Shown here piece by piece: positions 8,236-15,768 of a stretch of DNA of 64,000 bases (position 1 is its first letter; each line of letters starts with the position of its first letter). This DNA is from Streptomyces albiflavescens (GTDB lineage: Bacteria; Actinomycetota; Actinomycetes; Streptomycetales; Streptomycetaceae), in contig NZ_BMMM01000024.1 in assembly GCF_014645835.1 (NCBI RefSeq), forward strand, positions 90,735-154,734. Direction: 5' to 3'. The notes below the pieces were generated by a model. That model did no database searches and was not told the origin of the DNA. It saw only the letters and a program-made list of their open reading frames with translations. The position numbers and the translations under genes were made by a program.

Positions 8236-9566
8236 CCGAGCGTCGCCCGCTTCAACGACCGGGCGCGGCGCGCCACTCGGCGTACCGTCGCGTTGCGCGG
8301 AATGAAGGCGAGCTGCGCGGGGACCGCGCCCGGGAGCGCCAGGGAGGTGAGCCGTCGGCGCTTGAAGTACCGCCAGGTGTACTGATTCAGATGGTGCGTC
8401 AGATAGTTCTCGGCGGCCTGGCGCAGGTCCGGGTAGATCTTCGGCTGCATGGCGAATCCAACGGCTCGTACGAGTCCGGTCAGGGCCGTGACGTCCAGGC
8501 CGCGCCGCTGCTCGGTGACCGCCGCCTTGTCGGACAGTTCGGGCAGCAGGGCGTCCACGATCGTGACGGGGACGCGGTTGCTGTTCTCGTAGGGCGTGAG
8601 GCGGTCGAGCAGCGACTCGGTGCCGACGCGGGCGACCGGCAGGCCATACAGCGCGGACGCCGTGAGCAGCGCGGTGGAGAAGCAGCCGACGACCAGGGCG
8701 GGGCGCATCCGCTGGTAGAGCACCTCGGCGAGGACCGGGGTGTCAAGGACGGTGAGGTCCGCGCCCAGCTTCTCGGCCTCCCTCTCCAGTAGCCGCGACC
8801 AGCGGGCCGGGGCCGAGGGGTGCGGCTTGAACACCACGCGGGTGTGGCCGAGCGCGAGGGCGCCCTTCAGCATCCGTACGTGGAGGTTCTCCTCCTCCTC
8901 GGCCGTGAGGATGTCAAGGGCGGAGAGGTATTGACCCAGCAGCAGTGCCGGCTCGTCGATCGACGGCAGCTCGTCACCGGTGTCGACGAGTTCGGCGAGG
9001 ACCTTCACGAACGCGTCGGTCGGTACGATCTCCGGCTCGACGTCGAACTCCGTGAGGAGCAGCGGCTTGAGGCCGGGGACCAGGTCCAGGTGGAGCAGAC
9101 GGTCCACCCGGGTGCCGACCAGCGGGTCGATCTTGTTGCGGGTGGGGCCGTAGCTCATCAGGCCGTCGGCGTACACGGTGACGGGGGCGCCGGTGAAGAT
9201 CTGGGAGATGCCGAGCGCCGGATTCACCTGGATCGACTCGACGGCCAGCTCGATGTCGTCGTCGCCGAGGTTCCAGGCGAGCCGCAGATGCCGCTCCCAC
9301 AGGGGTACGTCGTCGAGTCGCGGGGCCCAGCCGCCGGGGTGGAAGGGCGAAATGGTGTCGTTCCACGAGATCACGTCGTCGAAGCGGCCGCGCAGCCGCT
9401 CGAAGCCGGGCATCTCGTCCACGCCGGGCGTCGTCTCGGGTGTCGCCGCGTTGTTGGAGACGAGCAGGATGCGCCGGTCGGCCGGCGCGAAACACTCGGT
9501 GTCCAGGGCGGCGGCGAGCGTGGCCGTGCCGTACAGCGTGGACGCCATGAAGATCTGGGTGGTCAC
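8232..9566 (-). CDS. Polysialyltransferase-like GT-B enzyme
   Basis: This 444-residue protein has the sparse motif set of bacterial sialyl- and polysialyltransferases (alpha-2,8-polyST family): TVYADGLMSYGP (acidic-Gly motif), VVFKPHPSAP (the HP motif that contacts CMP) and VVGCFSTALLTASALYG (the S-S/T motif). It should polymerise or transfer CMP-activated nonulosonic or ulosonic acid residues, here perhaps CMP-Kdn from the NeuA fusion gene nearby. The start is GTG 9566, supported by a 4-bp GTGA overlap with the GT2 gene; ATG 9548 is an alternative. It overlaps the acyltransferase by 4 bp downstream. The acceptor polymer is inferred from context only. Confidence 0.8.
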   Translation of the reverse strand: MTTQIFMASTLYGTATLAAALDTECFAPADRRILLVSNNAATPETTPGVDEMPGFERLRGRFDDVISWNDTISPFHPGGWAPRLDDVPLWERHLRLAWNLGDDDIELAVESIQVNPALGISQIFTGAPVTVYADGLMSYGPTRNKIDPLVGTRVDRLLHLDLVPGLKPLLLTEFDVEPEIVPTDAFVKVLAELVDTGDELPSIDEPALLLGQYLSALDILTAEEEENLHVRMLKGALALGHTRVVFKPHPSAPARWSRLLEREAEKLGADLTVLDTPVLAEVLYQRMRPALVVGCFSTALLTASALYGLPVARVGTESLLDRLTPYENSNRVPVTIVDALLPELSDKAAVTEQRRGLDVTALTGLVRAVGFAMQPKIYPDLRQAAENYLTHHLNQYTWRYFKRRRLTSLALPGAVPAQLAFIPRNATVRRVARRARSLKRATLG

Positions 9567-10543
9567 GCGGCGACCCCCGAGGCCGGAGCGGGACGGCGGC
9601 GCAGCCGGCGCAGGCGCGTGGCGCGCTGGACGTCCATCGAGTCGAGGGCGTCGTCGAGCACGCCCTGCGGCATGCGCCGCAGGGCGACTGCGCTCATCGA
9701 CTTCAGTTTCCGTGCCACCGCTGGCTCGAACCTTTCGATGGATCCCAGGTGATGGGAAATAATCGCGCAATACGTGCGCACGGCTTTGGGCAGGAGTTTT
9801 TCCGCGTCACGGTCCGTGGCGGTTTCGGCCACCACCTGGTCGAACGCGCGAATGAAATCGAGCTGACGCACATCACCGATCTGGGTGAGAGAGGAGGCTA
9901 CGCCACGCCGATAGAACACGCCGAGCAGCCCCACCGTGGCGAAGGATTCCGCCTCCCGGTGCAGCTTCCAGATCCACGGCCGGTCCTCGGCCGTGCGCAG
10001 CCCGTCGGTGAAGTGGAGCAGGCCGCGGTCGACCAGCCGGCGGTGGTAGATGCCCGCCCAGGCGTAGGCGTAGTCGACGGAGGTGGACCGGTCGGCGGGC
10101 AGGATCGCGTCGCGCGGACGCATCACCACGCCCCGCCGGCCCTGCGGAACGCGGTGGATGGTGCGGGCGCGGGCGGTGCACTGGACATGATCCGTACGGA
10201 CGAAGTCGCAGCCCAAGTCTTCGATGGAGGCGACGAGCTGCTCGTAATACCCGGGGGCGAGCCAGTCGTCCCCGTCGAGGAACGTGAGGTAGTCACCGCG
10301 CGCCTTGTCGATCCCGGTGTTGCGTGCGGTGGCCAGTCCTCCGTTCTTCTCGTGTCTGACATACACCGCGCCCGGGAGCTCGCGCTCCGCGCGCGCGAGA
10401 ATGTCCGGTGTCTCGTCGCGCGAGCAGTCGTCGACGAGAATGAATTCGAAGTCTGCGCGAGCGTTCGCACGCAGGCTCTTCAGGGTGTCGGGCGCATATT
10501 GCTGCACGTTGTAGAACGGCACGATGACGGAGAGCTTGACCAC
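9563..10543 (-). CDS. GT2-family glycosyltransferase
   Basis: This 326-residue protein begins directly with a GT-A Rossmann fold: KLSVIVPFYNVQQYAPDTLKSL, then FEFILVDDCSRDETPDI, RHEKNGGLATARNTGI and the DXD motif LTFLDGDDW. These are classic family 2 nucleotide-sugar binding features. Lower similarity in the second half (DGLRTAEDRPWIWKLH) carries the EDR-type catalytic base region. The start is GTG 10543 with no clear ribosome site, at the left edge of a 198-bp divergent promoter. It heads the minus operon GT2, polysialyltransferase-like, acyltransferase. Probably it builds the linkage or backbone of the envelope polymer. Confidence 0.9.
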   Translation of the reverse strand: MVKLSVIVPFYNVQQYAPDTLKSLRANARADFEFILVDDCSRDETPDILARAERELPGAVYVRHEKNGGLATARNTGIDKARGDYLTFLDGDDWLAPGYYEQLVASIEDLGCDFVRTDHVQCTARARTIHRVPQGRRGVVMRPRDAILPADRSTSVDYAYAWAGIYHRRLVDRGLLHFTDGLRTAEDRPWIWKLHREAESFATVGLLGVFYRRGVASSLTQIGDVRQLDFIRAFDQVVAETATDRDAEKLLPKAVRTYCAIISHHLGSIERFEPAVARKLKSMSAVALRRMPQGVLDDALDSMDVQRATRLRRLRRRPAPASGVAA

Positions 10544-10594
10544 CCACGTGACGTTAGGCGGCAGCCCGGCATTCGTCTTGACCGGCGGCTTGAT

Positions 10595-10627
10595 GTCAGG
10601 TGAACGGCGCGTGGCGAACCTGTGAAC
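10595..10627 (-). promoter_or_regulatory. Candidate PHO box (PhoP site), three 11-nt direct-repeat units
   Basis: Read on the minus strand the three units are GTTCACAGGTT, CGCCACGCGCC and GTTCACCTGAC. Streptomyces PHO boxes are 11-nt direct repeats with a conserved GTTCACC-like core; the outer units fit well and the middle one poorly. It lies in the divergent region serving both glycopolymer operons, 52 bp from the GT2 start and 115 bp from the DUF6716-type gene. Confidence 0.5.
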
Positions 10628-10741
10628 CGGGCTTTTTTGCTGTGCGTAACCGGCCCGATTCGCCATTCGTCGATGTGCTGTTAACCCTTTGTTGCATTCG
10701 GGTTGGGCCGCAACTCGAAATGGCTTCCTAGCGTCTTGGAC

Positions 10742-12073
10742 GTGCCAGCAAGTACTACGAAGTCCCTGCGGGTCGCCGTCCTCGCGGATTCCGATACTCG
10801 GTGGAAATGGGGTTCGCTCACCGCGAATCGCATTTCTCCTGCCGAATCGGACATTCGCCTCGACGGATTCCTCCTGCGCGGCCGTGCCACCCCCACCGCC
10901 CGCCAGCTCGAAGAAGTCGGCGTCCGCGCGGATTCCCTCCGCGAGGTCACCGCCGTCGAGTTCCTGCGCGAGATGGCGAAGGAGCAGTACGACGTACTGG
11001 TCCTCGCCCTCGTCGGCGGCGCCGTGCAGGCGATGCTGCACGGCCTGGCACACGCCTGGGAGGGGCGCGAGAACCGGCCCGTGGTCGTCACCGGCTATGT
11101 CGGTGTCGTCTACGAGAAGCTCGCCGACGGCCTGCTGCTGCGGCACGGCGCGGACCTCGTCCTTGCCAACTCCCGCCAGGACGCGGACCGTTTCCAGGCC
11201 GTATACGAAGGAGTCGGCGCCGACGCCTCGTCGGTGACCGAGGTCGCACTGCCCTTCCTGGGCGGCACGGCCTACCCCGCCGGGGGGCACGACCCGTACA
11301 CGGTCGTGTTCGCCGCCCAGCCCTCCGTACCGGAGAGCCGCAAGGACCGTACGTACCTGCTGAACCGGCTGATCCAGCACGCACGGCTGCACCCGGACCG
11401 CGAGGTCCTGCTGAAGCTGCGCTCGAAGCCGGGCGAGCACACCACGCACATCGAGGAGTTGCCCTACCAGAAGCTGGTGCAGAAGGCGGACCCGCCGGCC
11501 AACTTCCGCCTGGTCTACGGGCACATGGGCGAGGTCCTCGACCGCACCGACCTGCTGGTCACCATCAGTTCGACGGCGGCCCTGGAGTCGCTGCACCGCC
11601 GGATCCCCACCGTCGTCCTGAGCGACCTCGGGGTGCGCGAGGCGCTCGGCAACCACCACTTCGTGGGCTCCGGCTGCCTCGCCTCCTGGGACCAGCTCGA
11701 CGCCGGACACCGGCCGTCGCCCGACGCGGCGTGGGTGGCCCGGCAGGGCGTCGCCGCTGGGGGTCCCCCCTCTGGGGGAGCGTCCTACGAGGCGGCCTTC
11801 GACGTGGCCCGGTTCCGCATCACGGAGCTGCTGGAAGCGGAAACGCTCCCGGCCCTCGCCCCCTACTACACGCCCGTCACCGCGCCCGGCTACCTGCCCG
11901 GCATCCTCGCCCGCCACCACCTCGGCCCGGACGGCAGCCCGCTGCCCGGCGCGCCCGCGGCGGACAAGGAGCCCAGCCCCGTACGGCAGATCGTGCGCAG
12001 GGCGGCCCGCGGCGCCTACCGCCACGGCGTCCAGCGGGTGGCTCCGGTGATCCGGCGGATGGGCGAGCTGTGA
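10742..12073 (+). CDS. DUF6716-type putative GT-B glycosyltransferase
   Basis: This 443-residue protein is what I recognise as a Streptomyces DUF6716-like putative glycosyltransferase. It lacks a signal peptide. Its C-terminal half carries sialyltransferase-like elements: KLRSKPGEHTTH resembling the KxHP region, and LLVTISSTAALESLHRRIPTVVLSD resembling the SS motif. GTG 10742 starts it next to the divergent promoter. Residues near 340-347 (AAGGPPSGGA) come from a palindromic repeat inserted in frame at about 11757-11785. Together with the downstream NeuA and NeuB genes it suggests use of a CMP-ulosonic acid donor. The assignment to a family is from memory. Confidence 0.65.
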   Translation: MPASTTKSLRVAVLADSDTRWKWGSLTANRISPAESDIRLDGFLLRGRATPTARQLEEVGVRADSLREVTAVEFLREMAKEQYDVLVLALVGGAVQAMLHGLAHAWEGRENRPVVVTGYVGVVYEKLADGLLLRHGADLVLANSRQDADRFQAVYEGVGADASSVTEVALPFLGGTAYPAGGHDPYTVVFAAQPSVPESRKDRTYLLNRLIQHARLHPDREVLLKLRSKPGEHTTHIEELPYQKLVQKADPPANFRLVYGHMGEVLDRTDLLVTISSTAALESLHRRIPTVVLSDLGVREALGNHHFVGSGCLASWDQLDAGHRPSPDAAWVARQGVAAGGPPSGGASYEAAFDVARFRITELLEAETLPALAPYYTPVTAPGYLPGILARHHLGPDGSPLPGAPAADKEPSPVRQIVRRAARGAYRHGVQRVAPVIRRMGEL

Positions 12074-12147
12074 GCTACGCAGCCCAGAGCCCTGGGCCCC
12101 CTCGCCCCCCACGCCCTTCTCGCTTCCCTCGTCAAGGAGAACAGCGC

Positions 12148-13458
12148 ATGACCAACTCCGAAGCGGGCCAAGCGGCGCCAGTGCGCCGCGTGCTCGCGGT
12201 GATCCCCGCGCGCGGCGGCTCCAAGGGCGTGCCCGCGAAGAACCTCCTCCCGGTCGGCGGTGTGCCGCTGGTGGCCCGCGCGGTGCGCGAGTGCCGCGCG
12301 ACCCGGCTCGTCACGGACGTCGTGGTCTCCACGGACGACCAGGCGATCGCCTCCGCGGCCCGCGAGGCCGGCGCCGAGGTCGTGCTGCGCCCCGCCGCCA
12401 TCGCCGGCGACACCGCCACCTCCGAGGCCGCCGTCCTGCACGCCATGGACGCCCACGAGACGCTGCACGGCGCGGCGGTCGACGTGGTCCTCCTCGTGCA
12501 GTGCACCAGCCCGTTCATCGTCCGTGAGGACATCGACGGCGTCGCCGCGGCGGTCGTCGAGAACGGCGCGGACACGGCCCTGACGGTGGCCCCCTTCCAC
12601 GGGTTCATCTGGCGGGACGCGGCGGACGACCCCCAGGTCGTCGAGACCACCCGCACCGATGAGGCGAGCGAAGCCGGGGGAGGCGCCATCAAGGTCGCCA
12701 ACTCCACCACCACAGAGGGTGGTTACGGCGTCAACCACGACAAGTCCTTCCGCCCGCGCCGCCAGGACCGCCCCCAGGACCTCCTGGAGACCGGCGCCGC
12801 GTACGCCATGGACGCGGCGGGGCTGCGCGAGCACCAGCACCGCTTCTTCGGGCGTACCGAACTCGTGCGCACCGACCCGGCCCGCGTGCTGGAGATCGAC
12901 GACCCGCACGACCTCGCCCGTGCCCGCGCCCTCGCGCCCCTCTTCGACGCGAACCGGCCCGGCACCCTCCCGACCGCAGCCGACATCGACGCGGTCGTCC
13001 TCGACTTCGACGGCACCCAGACCGACGACAGGGTGCTGATCGACTCCGACGGACGGGAGTTCGTCTCCGTGCACCGCGGAGACGGCCTCGGCATCGCCGC
13101 CCTCCGCAAGAGCGGCCTGACGATGCTGATCCTGTCCACGGAACAGAACCCGGTAGTCGCCGCCAGAGCCCGGAAGCTGCAGATCCCGGTCCTCCACGGC
13201 ATCGACCGGAAAGACCTCGCACTGAAGCAGTGGTGCGAGGAGCAGGGCATCGCGCCTGAGCGCGTGCTCTACGTCGGCAACGACGTCAACGACCTCCCGT
13301 GCTTCGCCCTCGTGGGCTGGCCCGTGGCGGTCGCGAGCGCCCACGACGTCGTGCGCGGCGCCGCACGCGCGGTCACCACCGTCCCCGGTGGCGATGGCGC
13401 GATCCGAGAGATCGCCAGCTGGATCCTCGGCCCTTCTCTCGACTCCCTCGACAAGTAA
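12148..13458 (+). CDS. neuA: CMP-ulosonic acid synthetase (NeuA) fused to a KdsC-like HAD phosphatase
   Basis: This is a 436-residue bifunctional protein. Residues about 12-250 form a cytidylyltransferase (VIPARGGSKGVPAKN for CTP binding, then LVQCTSPF). Residues about 285-430 form a HAD phosphatase of the KdsC/Kdn-9-P type (VVLDFDGTQTDDR with the nucleophile Asp, ILSTEQNPVV, and VLYVGNDVNDLPC). The fusion would dephosphorylate a 9-phosphate sugar acid and activate it as the CMP sugar. An insertion at about residues 172-182 (DEASEAGGGAI) matches a dispersed repeat. The ribosome site AAGGAG lies 8 nt upstream of ATG 12148. It is followed 14 bp later by neuB. Confidence 0.9.
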   Translation: MTNSEAGQAAPVRRVLAVIPARGGSKGVPAKNLLPVGGVPLVARAVRECRATRLVTDVVVSTDDQAIASAAREAGAEVVLRPAAIAGDTATSEAAVLHAMDAHETLHGAAVDVVLLVQCTSPFIVREDIDGVAAAVVENGADTALTVAPFHGFIWRDAADDPQVVETTRTDEASEAGGGAIKVANSTTTEGGYGVNHDKSFRPRRQDRPQDLLETGAAYAMDAAGLREHQHRFFGRTELVRTDPARVLEIDDPHDLARARALAPLFDANRPGTLPTAADIDAVVLDFDGTQTDDRVLIDSDGREFVSVHRGDGLGIAALRKSGLTMLILSTEQNPVVAARARKLQIPVLHGIDRKDLALKQWCEEQGIAPERVLYVGNDVNDLPCFALVGWPVAVASAHDVVRGAARAVTTVPGGDGAIREIASWILGPSLDSLDK

Positions 13459-13472
13459 GGAACTTCTCCACC

Positions 13473-14411
13473 ATGAGCACCAACTCCCGTCTGCGCACGT
13501 TCGGCTCGAAGACCGCCGGCCCGGGTCACCCCGTCTACGTCGTCGGTGAGATCGGCATCAACCACAACGGCGAGCTCGAGAACGCCTTCAAGCTGATCGA
13601 CGCCGCCGCCGAGGCCGGCTGCGACGCCGTCAAGTTCCAGAAGCGCACCCCGGAGATCTGCACCCCGCGCGACCAGTGGGACATCGAGCGCGACACCCCC
13701 TGGGGCCGCATGACCTACATCGACTACCGCCACCGTGTGGAGTTCGGTGAGGACGAGTACCGCCAGATCGACGAGTACGCCAAGAGCAAGAACATCGACT
13801 GGTTCGCCTCCCCGTGGGACACCGAGGCCGTCGCCTTCCTGGAGAAGTTCGACGTCCCGGCCCACAAGGTCGCGTCCGCGTCCCTGACCGACGACGAGCT
13901 GCTGCGCGCCCTGCGCGCCACCGGCCGCACGGTCATTCTCTCCACCGGCATGTCCACCCCGAAGCAGATCCGCCACGCGGTCGAGGTCCTCGGCTCGGAC
14001 AACATCCTGCTCTGCCACGCCACCTCGACGTACCCGGCGAAGGCCGAGGAGCTCAACCTCCGCGTCATCAACACCCTGCAGGCCGAGTACCCGAACGTCC
14101 CGATCGGCTACTCCGGTCACGAGACGGGCCTGCAGACCACGCTCGCCGCGGTCGCCCTCGGCGCCACCTTCGTCGAGCGTCACATCACCCTCGACCGCGC
14201 CATGTGGGGCTCGGACCAGGCCGCCTCGGTCGAGCCGCAGGGCCTGACCCGCCTCGTCCGCGACATCCGCACCATCGAGGCCTCCCTCGGTGACGGCGTC
14301 AAGAAGGTCTACGAGTCCGAGCTCGGCCCGATGAAGAAGCTGCGCCGTGTCACGGGCGTCGTCGCCGAGGCGGAGATCGCCGCCGCCGCGGGCGAGCCGG
14401 TCGCGGTCTGA
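13473..14411 (+). CDS. neuB: Sialic-acid/Kdn-9-phosphate synthase (NeuB family), short form
   Basis: This 312-residue TIM-barrel enzyme condenses phosphoenolpyruvate with a hexose or ManNAc substrate. Family signatures are VVGEIGINHNGE at the N terminus, CDAVKFQKR, FASPWDTEAV, ILSTGMS, IGYSGHETG and FVERHITLDRAMWGSDQ. The usual C-terminal SAF/antifreeze domain (about 60 residues) is absent: the protein stops shortly after PMKKLRRVTGVVAEAEI, where that domain would begin. With a phosphatase fused to NeuA next door, and no NeuC epimerase or NeuD, the product is more likely Kdn-9-phosphate from mannose-6-phosphate than Neu5Ac. That is an inference. Confidence 0.92.
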   Translation: MSTNSRLRTFGSKTAGPGHPVYVVGEIGINHNGELENAFKLIDAAAEAGCDAVKFQKRTPEICTPRDQWDIERDTPWGRMTYIDYRHRVEFGEDEYRQIDEYAKSKNIDWFASPWDTEAVAFLEKFDVPAHKVASASLTDDELLRALRATGRTVILSTGMSTPKQIRHAVEVLGSDNILLCHATSTYPAKAEELNLRVINTLQAEYPNVPIGYSGHETGLQTTLAAVALGATFVERHITLDRAMWGSDQAASVEPQGLTRLVRDIRTIEASLGDGVKKVYESELGPMKKLRRVTGVVAEAEIAAAAGEPVAV

Positions 14412-14449
14412 AGGCCCTGATTTCCTTACGACGGGACGGTCGTACGACG

Positions 14450-15601
14450 ATGAGCCCCCGCGCCGGTTCCGCCGGCTCCCGCACTCTCGCCTTCGTCGAG
14501 AGTCCGGTACAGCTCCTGAACGTGCTGGAGTGGGCGTACGCGCATGCTCTCAGCACCGCGGTGCCCGGCGCGGGGCCCTCCGGGGCGGCCGAGCCGGTGT
14601 CCGGCGGGGGGCTCTCCGGGATGGCCGAGCCGGTGTCCGGCGCGGGGCTCACCCTCGTCGTTCTCTCTCCCAACGACCCGATGACCCGCGGTCAGCTGCG
14701 CCGCATGGCGGAACTGGCCCGCGACGAGGGCCACGAGGTCCGCTGGGAGGAGGCGCGCGGCGGTACCACGGCCCCCTTCCACACGATCGGTGGCCTGGCC
14801 CCCCTGCTTCGCAAGGCCAAGCGCATCGTCATGGGAGACCCCTTCTCCCGTTACGTGCAGCTGTTGCTGACGATCACCCGTGCCCGCGATCTGGTCGTGG
14901 TCGACGACGGCACGGCGACGATGGAGTTCGTCGCCCAACTCGCCCGCGGCGAGCGCCTGGTGCGCTGGCACCGGCGCGGCGGCCGCCCGGGCGCCCGCGA
15001 CGTGATCTTCGCCCCGGTGTCGGCTTCGGCGCGCCGCCGGCTGACCCCGAACGACCGCCATACGGTCGAGGTCTTCTCCTCCATGCCGATCGACTCGGCA
15101 CCGGACGGCGTCCGCATCACCGCCAACGACTTCTCCTGGACCCGCGCCCGCTTCGGCCCGCCCCGCATCACCAAGGGCGCGGACCTGGTCGGCACGTCGC
15201 TCGTGGAGACGGGCGTGGTGGACCCGGAGCGCTACCTGGCGGCGGTCAAGAGCCTCGCGGGAGCGCACGGCGCGACCCGCTACTTCGCCCACCGCCGTGA
15301 GAGCACCGACAAGCTGCACCGCCTGGCCGCCGAGACGGGCCTCGAAATAGTCCGCCCCGACCTGCCGCTCGAACTGATCGCCCGCCGCGGCCCCATCGGC
15401 CGTACGATCCTGAGCTTCCCGTCGACGGTCGTCCACACCCTCCCGCTGGCCCTGGTCGGCACGGACGTCCGCGTCGCCGTCTGCGACATCGACCCGACCT
15501 GGCTGACGGAGAACGCGTCACCGAGGGCGCAGGGGTTCCTGTCGGGAGTCACCGGGACGGCTCGGGATGTGCATCGGCTGTCGTCGGTGGCGGCGCTCTA
15601 G
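14450..15601 (+). CDS. Second polysialyltransferase-like enzyme
   Basis: This 383-residue protein follows neuB by 38 bp. The start LAFVESPVQLLNVLEWA is typical of alpha-2,8-polysialyltransferase-family proteins, LVVVDDGTATMEF is the DDG motif, and LSFPSTVVHTLPLALVG the S-T motif. The HP position reads YFAHRRES, so Pro is replaced by Arg. Between the first two strands (residues about 40-67) lies a 12-residue repeat, SG(A/M)AEPVSGxGL, that looks like a recent tandem duplication in a loop. It probably elongates or initiates the ulosonic acid polymer together with the enzyme at 8232. Confidence 0.78.
   Translation: MSPRAGSAGSRTLAFVESPVQLLNVLEWAYAHALSTAVPGAGPSGAAEPVSGGGLSGMAEPVSGAGLTLVVLSPNDPMTRGQLRRMAELARDEGHEVRWEEARGGTTAPFHTIGGLAPLLRKAKRIVMGDPFSRYVQLLLTITRARDLVVVDDGTATMEFVAQLARGERLVRWHRRGGRPGARDVIFAPVSASARRRLTPNDRHTVEVFSSMPIDSAPDGVRITANDFSWTRARFGPPRITKGADLVGTSLVETGVVDPERYLAAVKSLAGAHGATRYFAHRRESTDKLHRLAAETGLEIVRPDLPLELIARRGPIGRTILSFPSTVVHTLPLALVGTDVRVAVCDIDPTWLTENASPRAQGFLSGVTGTARDVHRLSSVAAL
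14567..14650 (+). repeat. 36-bp tandem repeat, 2.3 copies, inside a coding region
   Basis: Units run 14567-14602, 14603-14638 and a partial 14639-14650. The period is a multiple of three, so the frame is kept. It encodes a Gly/Ser/Pro loop of the polysialyltransferase-like protein. Confidence 0.9.
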
Positions 15602-15653
15602 AGGCGACTTGCAGAGACTGCACAGTTGACGCACCGAACAGACATATGTTGTT

Positions 15654-15675
15654 CGCGATCCAGCCATGGATCGCG
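15654..15675. promoter_or_regulatory. Perfect 9-bp dyad before the Pst-like operon
   Basis: CGCGATCCA and TGGATCGCG are separated by GCCA. The dyad lies 94 bp before the pstC-like start and 53 bp after the preceding stop. Its moderate G+C and lack of a T tract favour an operator over a terminator. TTGACG at about 15625 could be a -35 box. Confidence 0.5.
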
Positions 15676-15768
15676 CGTTGGACCGACATGATTCGGCCAT
15701 TGAATCTCCCCGCGCGGTGCCGTCCGGCCACCGCGCTCTGATTCCGTTTCCGGAATGGGGGGACCGCA

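Noticed and set aside
15602..15768. PHO box upstream of the Pst-like operon
   Set aside because: I searched for 11-nt GTTCACC-type direct repeats and saw none; only a dyad unlike PhoP sites is present.
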